Shown here one piece after another: positions 1-6,027 of a stretch of DNA of 6,027 nt. The notes beneath the pieces are model-generated. The model was not told where the DNA came from and searched no databases. It saw only the letters and a program-made list of their open reading frames with translations. Source of the stretch: Erysipelothrix rhusiopathiae (GTDB lineage Bacteria > Bacillota_I > Bacilli_A > Erysipelotrichales > Erysipelotrichaceae); the NCBI GenBank assembly GCA_902797585.1, contig CADBTK010000012.1, positions 1 to 6,027 on the forward strand, read 5' to 3'. Position numbers and translations under genes: made by a program. The number at the start of each line of letters is the position of its first letter. The first letter of the stretch is position 1.

Positions 1-844
1 CATTCTCTTTATTGGCAAGCCCAGTATATGGTTGCACTTGATCTTTTAATTCTTCTAGTCCAGTTTTCATTGTTGTAAAACATGGATAGAAATCTTTATC
101 AAGCGCTTCGCGGATTTGTGTTTTATATTTTTCCGCTTTCTCATCCGATAGTTTTAAGGCATCTACTTGAGCGGATAAAGATTGGTAAACCGTACTATTT
201 TCTTGTGAAGCGATGGTTGTATCTAAAGAAGAGATCACTTCATCATAATTAAATGACAACAATCCTTTTTCTGCTTGTGTACGTGTGTGTTCCATAATGT
301 CATTGGTATATCGAGGACAATCTTCGATTAATATAATCAAGTTTTTAATATCTTGTTCATTATTAATCGTATAAATGGATTCAAAGTAGTTTACAAGGTT
401 GCTGGCGGCACCACCACCACTTGACCAGTTATTTCCAAGATATTTATATTTATCTTTTATTAATTCATCCACGATTTCATTATCGAATTCATATTGGTCA
501 TAAATAGCTTGTTGGGTTTCGTCTAATGAACTATAGTCAAAAGAAGCCATTTTTTCTTTTAATGCCTCGTGATCTTTTTTATCTTGTTCGGTAAATCCAA
601 TATGCCCCATGTTGACGTCCACTTTATCTACATCAATTCCTGCTGCTTGTGGGTCAACAAGATATTGATGAAGTGTTGTATAATCACGCATTAATGTATC
701 TTTGAAATCTTGGTTTAAAAACTCAGTAAATTCTTCGTTGGCTTTAGAACTTGGTTTTGCTTTTTTATGTGTGTTTGTTCCTAGCGTAGGTGCACAAGCA
801 GTTAGTGCTAAGGAACAAATAATACTAAAGATTTGTTTTTTCAT
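1..844 (-). CDS. DUF885 family lipoprotein, 5' part (C-terminus beyond window)
   Basis: The minus-strand frame is open from ATG at 844-842 to the window edge (281 codons), so the C-terminal half is not visible. Residues 1-17 are a lipoprotein signal: MKK, a hydrophobic stretch, then the lipobox LTAC with Cys17 as the lipidation site, followed by a Lys/Ser-rich linker (about 27-35). The protein is therefore probably anchored on the outer face of the membrane. The rest is helical and charged. Segments around 71-104 (DKVDVNMG, FDYSSLDETQQ) and 131-200 (YKYLG, INNEQDIKNLI, AEKGLLSF) resemble the N-terminal half of Firmicute DUF885 proteins. That family is usually about 550-600 residues and is related to zinc gluzincin peptidases; any metal motif would lie in the missing half, so peptidase activity is unproven. 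AGGAG at 853-857, 8 nt before ATG, supports the start. The DUF885 call is by eye and fairly confident. Confidence 0.75.
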   Translation of the reverse strand, partial: MKKQIFSIICSLALTACAPTLGTNTHKKAKPSSKANEEFTEFLNQDFKDTLMRDYTTLHQYLVDPQAAGIDVDKVDVNMGHIGFTEQDKKDHEALKEKMASFDYSSLDETQQAIYDQYEFDNEIVDELIKDKYKYLGNNWSSGGGAASNLVNYFESIYTINNEQDIKNLIILIEDCPRYTNDIMEHTRTQAEKGLLSFNYDEVISSLDTTIASQENSTVYQSLSAQVDALKLSDEKAEKYKTQIREALDKDFYPCFTTMKTGLEELKDQVQPYTGLANKEN

Positions 845-867
845 AATTGGTACTCCTATTTAGACCT

Positions 868-876
868 ATTTTATCA
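868..876 (-). promoter_or_regulatory. Extended -10 promoter for the DUF885 lipoprotein gene
   Basis: On the minus strand TGATAAAAT reads as an extended -10 (TGn plus TAAAAT, 5/6 to consensus). A start near 861 would give a leader of about 17 nt that includes the AGGAG site. No good -35 is present: the position 17 bp upstream is the T-tract of the preceding terminator. Since the upstream gene is closed off by that terminator, a separate promoter is expected here. Inferred from sequence only. Confidence 0.4.
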
Positions 877-889
877 AAGACAAGTCGAC

Positions 890-921
890 AAAAAAAGGAA
901 TTTCTCTTAAGAAGAAACTCC
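890..921 (-). terminator. Intrinsic terminator of the DUF21/CBS gene, overlapping its stop codon
   Basis: On the minus strand GGAGTTTCTT pairs with GAGAAATTCC (10 bp including two G-T pairs) around the 5-nt loop CTTAA, followed directly by seven T. The 5' arm lies in the last codons of the CBS gene and its TAA stop (909-907) sits in the loop, so the terminator is built into the end of the coding sequence. It separates the CBS gene from the lipoprotein gene downstream. Confidence 0.85.
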
Positions 922-2058
922 TCGTTTTTCTACAATTGCTTCACGGATACGATGGCCTTCTACTTCAGTAATAGAAATAGATAAATTATCAATTTCCATT
1001 GTGAATTGGGCTCCATCTTCTGGGATATGACCATATTGACTCAACAAATATCCATTAAAGGTTTCATTTTCGTCGTCATATAATTCGATTTCTAATACTT
1101 TTTCTACATCTTCTAAAGAAGCAGATCCATTGATTTTCCATGTATTGGTGTGAATTTGGACGATATCTTTTGGATCGATTTCGTCTTCTTCATAAATCTC
1201 TCCGACTAGACTTTCCATGACATCGTGTAAAGTAACAATTCCTGTCATTCCTCCATATTCATCAAGAACAACAGTGAAATAGTTTTTTCGGTTGGTCATC
1301 TCTTTGAATAAGGTATCAACTTTTGTACCTTCCGCTTCAAAGAAAGGTTCGTCCATAGCTTTTTCCATGATGTAGTCCAAGTCAGAATCATCATCCAAAC
1401 GGAAGTAATCGCGTGTATCTAAGACTCCAATAATGTCGTCATCATCTTTTCCACAAACAGGATAGAATGTATGACGGTTATCATGAATGATTTGTCTCCA
1501 TGTATCCGCACTTTGATCTTTGTAAAGAACAATGACATCGCTACGGTGTGTACATATTTCTTCAATGGCCATATCGTCCATTTCAAAGATGTTTTCAATC
1601 ATTTCTTTTTGAGGTTGGTTAATGTTTCCGGATTCACTTCCAACATTAATCATTTCACGGATGTCTTCTTCTAAGACTTCATCTTCAAAGAAAGTTTCAA
1701 ATTGAATCGGGAATGTAATGATTCGCAAAAGCGGATGAATTGTTTTGTACAAAGCAAAAGCGGATTGTGCAACTTTTGGATCTTGTGCCCAACGTTTTGG
1801 AAGTTGAACCGCTATGAGTACGAAAATTGTTGTCGCGATAAAAATCTCAAGTGCAATGGGAATCATTGGTATAACGTAAATAGTTAAGATTGTAAAAATA
1901 ATTGCACTTATGATTTGGACCCAACGGGTTGTTGGATAGTATGCATTACGAGTCGGAATATCTTGTTCGTAGATGGCAACTTGAACCATAGATACCCATG
2001 CTCCTAAGATTAGACACACCAACATGCCAAGTCCTTGGGCGAGTTGTTGATTTAACAT
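907..2058 (-). CDS. DUF21/CBS-pair/CorC_HlyC membrane protein, shortened DUF21 domain
   Basis: A 383-residue member of the CNNM/CorC ("hemolysin C-like") family, whose studied members include magnesium exporters. Hydrophobic helices at about 8-30, 46-65 and 66-86 form a reduced DUF21 part. Two cytosolic CBS domains follow at about 161-220 and 231-290, with the signature DEYGG at 266-270 and GIVTLHDVMESLVGEI after it. A CorC_HlyC domain fills about 299-378. Typical members are about 420-450 residues; here the membrane domain lacks the usual long cytoplasmic loop. The family motifs (S/A)xxE and GExxPK appear as SMVQ (Gln26) and AVQLPK (Gln85), so transport is doubtful. The ATG at 2058 has no properly spaced ribosome site. 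The real translation start may be ATG at 2090 in another frame (see the 12-codon ORF), so the N-terminus given here is uncertain. Family assignment is secure; function is not. Confidence 0.85.
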   Translation of the reverse strand: MLNQQLAQGLGMLVCLILGAWVSMVQVAIYEQDIPTRNAYYPTTRWVQIISAIIFTILTIYVIPMIPIALEIFIATTIFVLIAVQLPKRWAQDPKVAQSAFALYKTIHPLLRIITFPIQFETFFEDEVLEEDIREMINVGSESGNINQPQKEMIENIFEMDDMAIEEICTHRSDVIVLYKDQSADTWRQIIHDNRHTFYPVCGKDDDDIIGVLDTRDYFRLDDDSDLDYIMEKAMDEPFFEAEGTKVDTLFKEMTNRKNYFTVVLDEYGGMTGIVTLHDVMESLVGEIYEEDEIDPKDIVQIHTNTWKINGSASLEDVEKVLEIELYDDENETFNGYLLSQYGHIPEDGAQFTMEIDNLSISITEVEGHRIREAIVEKRGVSS

Positions 2059-2090
2059 CCCTTATTTAAAGGGCCATCATCAGTTTTCAT
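2052..2090 (-). CDS. 12-codon ORF: leader peptide or frameshifted N-terminus of the DUF21/CBS protein
   Basis: The ORF encodes MKTDDGPLNKGC and begins 8 nt after AAGGAG (2099-2104), the best ribosome site upstream of the DUF21/CBS gene. Its TAA (2054-2052) overlaps the downstream ATG (2058-2056) within ATGTTAA. One extra base in the three-G run (2059-2061) would join the frames into MKTDDGPLNKG-MLNQQ. To my recollection, many family members begin with a short acidic stretch such as DDGPL before the first helix, which favours a split N-terminus. The alternative is a genuine leader peptide with translational coupling. The sequence alone cannot decide. Confidence 0.5.
   Translation of the reverse strand: MKTDDGPLNKGC
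2059..2073 (-). repeat. Short inverted repeat next to the annotated start of the DUF21/CBS gene
   Basis: On the minus strand CCCTT and AAGGG flank a 5-nt loop, giving a 5-bp hairpin that ends at the base before ATG 2058-2056. In mRNA it would hold the only purine-rich stretch next to that ATG. It lies inside the 12-codon ORF, so a ribosome translating that ORF would open it. The stem is weak and could be chance. Confidence 0.35.
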
Positions 2091-2114
2091 TCGTTTCACT
2101 CCTTAATTAGTTCA

Positions 2115-2143
2115 ATGATACAAAATCTATATAGGAATTGCAA
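2115..2143 (-). promoter_or_regulatory. Sigma-70-type promoter for the DUF21/CBS gene
   Basis: On the minus strand -35 TTGCAA (2143-2138, 4/6) and -10 TATCAT (2120-2115, 5/6) are separated by exactly 17 bp. Transcription would begin near 2108, just upstream of AAGGAG at 2104-2099. The short leader fits translation starting at ATG 2090 rather than at 2058. Confidence 0.6.
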
Positions 2144-2157
2144 TGAAGGGGCTTTAT

Positions 2158-2186
2158 TTGCGTTTTGTAGAAAAAACTGATACAAA
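2158..2186 (+). promoter_or_regulatory. Candidate promoter for the Pr6Pr-like gene
   Basis: TTGCGT (2158-2163, 3/6) and TACAAA (2181-2186, 4/6) lie 17 bp apart, and TGA before the latter makes an extended -10 (TGATACAAA). The predicted start, about 7 nt downstream, falls on or beside the A of the ATG at 2193. This could mean a leaderless mRNA. The hexamers are weak, so the call is tentative. Confidence 0.35.
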
Positions 2187-2192
2187 CTAACT

Positions 2193-2810
2193 ATGAATTG
2201 GATAAAAGAAAATCGAATGCCGGCCATTATTATAGGAAATACGATTTTAGCTATTTTAGAGATTTATGCGGTAGGGTGGTCATTGATTACAAATGGTTTA
2301 GGAATGTTGCAGTATTATACAGAACTATCCAACTTATTTTCTGGAATAGTCTCTATTTATGTCCTTTACCAAATCCATCAACATGGAGATATGAGTCTTT
2401 TGGCAAAAGTCTTACGATATATGGCTGTATGTTTAACAACCATCACTTTTTTAGTGGTCATTACCGTGCTAGGACCCATTTATGGATATGTGTGGATTTT
2501 ATTTAGCGGAACAATGATTTGGACGCATACTTTGTGTCCGCTATTATCATCTTTTCTATTCTTATTTGTAGAAAGACAACCACAACTTGAGAAAAGACAT
2601 ATTCTTTTATCGCTTTGGCCAACATTTGGATATGGGATTGTCGCTATTATATTAAATATATGTCATGTGATTGTTGGGCCATATCCATTTTTAATGGTAT
2701 TGGAACAATCAATATTAACTTCGATTCTTTGGGCGCTAGCACTATTAGCAGGAGCATATATAATTTCCCTAGCTTATTATTATTGGGATATAAAACATCA
2801 AGCCATCTAA
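2193..2810 (+). CDS. Six-helix membrane protein, Pr6Pr-like
   Basis: A 205-residue, very hydrophobic protein with six likely membrane segments at about 8-33, 42-61, 70-95, 104-126, 137-161 and 167-195. Features recalling Pr6Pr-type membrane proteins are TELSN at the start of helix 2 (43-47), the HT..P motif in helix 4 (His112, Thr113, Pro116) and a YPFL motif at 164-167 between helices 5 and 6. The function of that family is not established, and the assignment is by motif impression only. The frame opens after TGA at 2178-2180. No Shine-Dalgarno precedes ATG 2193; Met9 is a possible but equally unsupported alternative start. The gene is divergent from the DUF21/CBS gene and runs towards the pyr operon without a clear terminator directly after its stop, so transcripts probably reach the hairpin at 2911-2941. 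No link to pyrimidine synthesis is visible. Confidence 0.75.
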   Translation: MNWIKENRMPAIIIGNTILAILEIYAVGWSLITNGLGMLQYYTELSNLFSGIVSIYVLYQIHQHGDMSLLAKVLRYMAVCLTTITFLVVITVLGPIYGYVWILFSGTMIWTHTLCPLLSSFLFLFVERQPQLEKRHILLSLWPTFGYGIVAIILNICHVIVGPYPFLMVLEQSILTSILWALALLAGAYIISLAYYYWDIKHQAI

Positions 2811-2871
2811 TAGAAAACTTTCTCGATATCTCTTTAAAGTGATTGTAGGAAGAAAAAAGTTAGAAAGTCTA

Positions 2872-2899
2872 TTGAAATTTAAAGGGGCTATGATAGAAT
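2872..2899 (+). promoter_or_regulatory. Promoter of the pyr operon
   Basis: TTGAAA (2872-2877, 5/6) and TAGAAT (2894-2899, 5/6) are separated by 16 bp, with TGA before the latter giving an extended -10. This is the strongest promoter match in the window. Transcription should start near 2906, only about 5 bases before a terminator hairpin and about 51 bases before the pyrB ATG. Confidence 0.7.
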
Positions 2900-2910
2900 A
2901 AACGCAGTGG

Positions 2911-2941
2911 ATAAAGGGGGATTACACTCCCTTATTTTTTT
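2911..2941 (+). terminator. Attenuator terminator in the pyr leader
   Basis: ATAA-(A)-GGGGG pairs with CTCCC-TTAT around loop ATTACA: nine base pairs (one G-T) with one bulged A, then six further T (2936-2941). It lies between the pyr promoter and pyrB and ends 15 nt before the pyrB start, too close for another promoter downstream. Operon expression should therefore depend on read-through. It may also end transcripts from the upstream Pr6Pr-like gene. No PyrR binding-loop sequence (ARUCCNGNGAGGYU type) is visible in the leader of about 50 nt. Confidence 0.75.
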
Positions 2942-2946
2942 AGAAT

Positions 2947-2951
2947 GGAGG
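2947..2951 (+). promoter_or_regulatory. Ribosome binding site that fixes the pyrB start
   Basis: GGAGG lies 5 nt before ATG 2957. An in-frame ATG at 2945 overlaps this site and has no Shine-Dalgarno of its own, so 2957 is the start. CTCC in the attenuator (2927-2930) could pair with GGAG here when the terminator does not form, an additional but unproven way to affect translation. Confidence 0.7.
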
Positions 2952-2956
2952 TCTTT

Positions 2957-3859
2957 ATGAATCAACATTCCTTATTGACCATGGATCAATTGACAACACA
3001 AGAGATTTTTTCCATTTTAGAAGATGCCCGTTTATTTAAAAATGAGTATAAAGATTGGCAATTGCCTGTGTCACAAGCACGGGTTGCCAATCTTTTTTTT
3101 GAACCAAGTACACGAACTCATTTTTCTTTTGAAAGCGCACAAATGCAACTCGGGTGTCAAATTGTCGATTTCCATGCGGAAACAAGTAGTATTGCTAAAG
3201 GGGAAACATTGTATGATACTGTGAAAACATTTGAGATGATTGGTTACCAATGTTTGGTGATTCGTCATCCCAAAGATGCTTATTTTAAGGATCTAGAATC
3301 CATCCAAATTCCTATTATCAATGCAGGAGATGGAGCAGGAAATCATCCTAGTCAATGTCTATTGGACTTAATGACGATTTGGGAAGAATTCGGAACTTTA
3401 TCAGGATTAAAGATTGCTATTGTCGGAGATATTGTTCACTCTAGAGTGGCAGCTTCCAACTCTACCACTTTAAAACGATTGGGAAGCCAAGTTGTGTTTA
3501 GTGGGCCAAAAGAGTGGCAACATCCTAATAGTGACTATATGGAATTAGATGAAGCTGTACAATGGGCAGACGTTGTGATGTTATTGCGAATCCAAAAAGA
3601 AAGAGGCGCTAATATCAATACCATCAGTGATCGTCAATATCTTCAACAATATGGATTGACCAAACAAAGATATGAAATGATGCAAAATCATGCCATTGTT
3701 TGCCATCCAGCACCTGTCAATCGTGGAGTGGAAATTGACACAGATTTAGTGGAAGCCAAAAAAAGTCGTATTTTTAAACAAATGAATAACGGAATGTTGA
3801 TTCGAAAAGTATTAATGAAACGTGCTTTCGGGTTTGGACCGTTTGGAGAAATGAAATGA
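2957..3859 (+). CDS. pyrB: Aspartate carbamoyltransferase catalytic chain
   Basis: PyrB makes N-carbamoyl-L-aspartate from carbamoyl phosphate and aspartate, the first committed step of UMP synthesis, in the cytosol. From ATG 2957 it is 300 residues, the normal size (Bacillus subtilis PyrB is about 304). Family sites are intact: the carbamoyl-phosphate loop FFEPSTRTH (47-55), the 77-83 loop SSIAKGE with Lys81, Arg103 in VIRHP, His130 in NAGDGAGNHPSQ, Arg163 in VGDIVHSR, Arg211 and Gln213 in LRIQKER, and the HPAP turn at 250-253. No regulatory pyrI gene follows; the stop overlaps pyrC by ATGA, so this is a Bacillus-type trimer without regulatory chains. Expression is probably controlled by the leader terminator. 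Nothing in the protein looks damaged. Assignment is near certain. Confidence 0.97.
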   Translation: MNQHSLLTMDQLTTQEIFSILEDARLFKNEYKDWQLPVSQARVANLFFEPSTRTHFSFESAQMQLGCQIVDFHAETSSIAKGETLYDTVKTFEMIGYQCLVIRHPKDAYFKDLESIQIPIINAGDGAGNHPSQCLLDLMTIWEEFGTLSGLKIAIVGDIVHSRVAASNSTTLKRLGSQVVFSGPKEWQHPNSDYMELDEAVQWADVVMLLRIQKERGANINTISDRQYLQQYGLTKQRYEMMQNHAIVCHPAPVNRGVEIDTDLVEAKKSRIFKQMNNGMLIRKVLMKRAFGFGPFGEMK

Positions 3860-5120
3860 AAGTAATAAAAAATGGAACCTTGTGTCTAGAACAAGGGTTG
3901 GTACAAAAAGATATTCTATTTGACCAAGAGAGAATCATTGAAATTGGAGAGGACTTAAAGGCAGATCAAGTCATAGATGCCTCAGGACTAATGGTACTAC
4001 CAGGGTTAGTGGATGTGCATGTACATTTAAGAGAGCCTGGATATACAGAAAAAGAAACGATTTCAACAGGAACTTTGGCAGCAGCCAAAGGTGGGTTTAC
4101 TTCTATCTTTGCGATGCCAAATGTTATTCCATATCCAGATGATGTGGATACGATTGAAAACTATGTGCATTTGATTTCGCAAGAAAGTCATGTTCGTACT
4201 TTTCCTTATGCATGTATTACCCAAGAAGAAAAAGGGAAAGAAGTGGTGGATATAGATGCCATTTCTCAATGTGGAATACGTTGGTTTAGTGACGATGGGG
4301 TAGGAATTGATGAAGATGCCATTATGAAAGCCGCAATGGAAAAAGCCAAAGAGAAAGATTGTCTAATTGCGATGCATACAGAAGATATGAAATATCGAAA
4401 ACCAGGAGCCAGTGTTCATGATAGTCAAATCAATCGTGACAAAGGGTATATTGGAATTCCATCTGATTGTGAATCGCAACCTTTAAAACGAGATTTGGAT
4501 TTAGCACTGGAAACAGGTGTGAAATATCATGGATGTCACATTTCAGCTAAAGAAAGTGTGGACTATTTAAAAAACGCAAAAGAAAAAGGTGGAAATATCA
4601 CAGCTGAAGTGACGGCGCATCATTTATTATTGGAAGATAAAGATGTACAAGGGCCACAATGGAAAATGAATCCGCCTTTACGAAGTCATGAAGATCGCAT
4701 GGCGCTTATTGAAGGATTGGAAAATGGAATATTAGACTTTATCGCTAATGACCATGCTCCCCATACTATGGAAGAAAAAAGTCGACCTATGGATAAAGCA
4801 CCATTTGGAATTGTGAGTTTAGAAACAAGTTTCCCTTTGTTGTATACGGAATTTGTTTCTAAACAAAAACGTTGGACTCTTCAACAACTTCTTCGTTGGA
4901 TGTCGACGTATCCTGCCAAACGATTTGGACTTAAAAAAGCTGGCCAAATTAAAGAAGGAAACTGGCCTGACTTTGTGCTTGTTGATTTAAATAAAAAATC
5001 AACGGTTGATATAAATAACTTTGTATCAAAAGGAAAAAATACGCCATTTAATGGGTGGGAATGTGATTGTACCATCGTGCAAACAATTGTGGCTGGAAAT
5101 ACAGTCTGGAAAGAGGAAGT

Positions 5121-5124
<4 letters not shown>
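3856..5124 (+). CDS. pyrC: Dihydroorotase (type I)
   Basis: PyrC reversibly cyclises N-carbamoyl-L-aspartate to dihydroorotate, using zinc in an amidohydrolase barrel. At 422 residues it matches the type I enzymes of Gram-positives (about 428). Visible sites: the metal motif HVH (His55, His57) followed by LREPG with substrate-binding Arg59, Asp146/Asp147 in FSDDG (the type I aspartate position), His174 in AMHTED, His228 in CHISAKES, the MNPPLR loop (271-276), and Asp299 in IANDHAPH, the catalytic aspartate. The start ATG overlaps the pyrB stop (ATGA) and has GGAG at 3845-3848, 7 nt upstream, inside the end of pyrB, so translation is probably coupled. In Bacillus subtilis carAB follows pyrC; here pyrK follows directly. 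Confidence 0.96.

Positions 5125-6027
<903 letters not shown>

Noticed and set aside
1471..1887. Short plus-strand open frames opposite the DUF21/CBS gene
   Set aside because: They are antisense to conserved CBS-domain coding sequence and have low-complexity translations without family features.
2064..2073. Slippery heptamers (C CCT TTA and T TTA AAT) in the 12-codon ORF suggesting programmed -1 frameshifting
   Set aside because: A -1 shift there enters a frame with an immediate TAA (2064-2062), so it would end before reaching the long gene. Only a slip at the GGA codon (2060-2058) would work, and that is not a recognised slippery site.
2817..2868. Inverted repeat ACTTTCT / AGAAAGT with 38 nt between
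   Set aside because: Only 7 bp, AT-rich, with a long spacer and no T-tract; likely chance, and not a terminator for the Pr6Pr-like gene.
2945..2956. Upstream in-frame ATG giving pyrB four more residues (MEVF)
   Set aside because: Its bases overlap the GGAGG ribosome site that serves ATG 2957, it has no Shine-Dalgarno itself, and MNQHSLL is the family-like start.
2900..2956. PyrR-binding attenuator of the Bacillus type
   Set aside because: The leader is about 50 nt, too short for the antiterminator and binding loop, and no match to the PyrR loop consensus was seen.
5067..5120. 18-residue N-terminal extension of pyrK
   Set aside because: It lies wholly inside pyrC, does not resemble PyrK starts, and the ATGA overlap at 5121 matches the other operon junctions.

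Overview
The window reads as chromosome of a low-GC Bacillota. Coding regions are AT-rich, Shine-Dalgarno sites are strong (AGGAGG type), a lipobox lipoprotein is present, and the dihydroorotate dehydrogenase is the PyrK/PyrD (class 1B) type. The proteins look most like those of Erysipelotrichia or related anaerobic Firmicutes. That placement is a by-eye impression, not a search result.

Layout. Left part, minus strand: a DUF885-type lipoprotein (5' part only; the gene leaves the window at base 1). Upstream of it is a DUF21/CBS/CorC_HlyC membrane protein whose intrinsic terminator overlaps its own stop codon. Bases 2059-2192 are a divergent promoter region. From 2193 a six-helix membrane protein (Pr6Pr-like) reads rightwards. 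From 2957 to the right edge lies a pyrimidine biosynthesis operon: pyrB, pyrC, pyrK and the start of pyrD, each joined to the next by a 4-nt ATGA stop/start overlap. No stretch longer than 300 bases lacks a gene.

How the genes work together. PyrB condenses carbamoyl phosphate with aspartate and PyrC closes the ring to dihydroorotate. PyrK and PyrD form the FMN/FAD/[2Fe-2S] enzyme that oxidises dihydroorotate to orotate with NAD+. carAB, pyrR and pyrP are not between or directly before these genes, unlike the Bacillus subtilis operon. The pyr promoter is followed after about 5 bases by a compact intrinsic terminator that ends 15 bases before the pyrB start codon, so attenuation is likely, yet no PyrR-type binding loop is visible.

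Most worth a second look: (1) the very short pyr attenuator leader; (2) the 5' end of the DUF21/CBS gene, where the good promoter and Shine-Dalgarno serve a 12-codon ORF in a different frame that looks like the missing N-terminus of the protein; (3) that protein's shortened DUF21 domain, with glutamine at two usually acidic positions; (4) a possible leaderless mRNA for the Pr6Pr-like gene. No mobile element, CRISPR array, tRNA or rRNA was seen.
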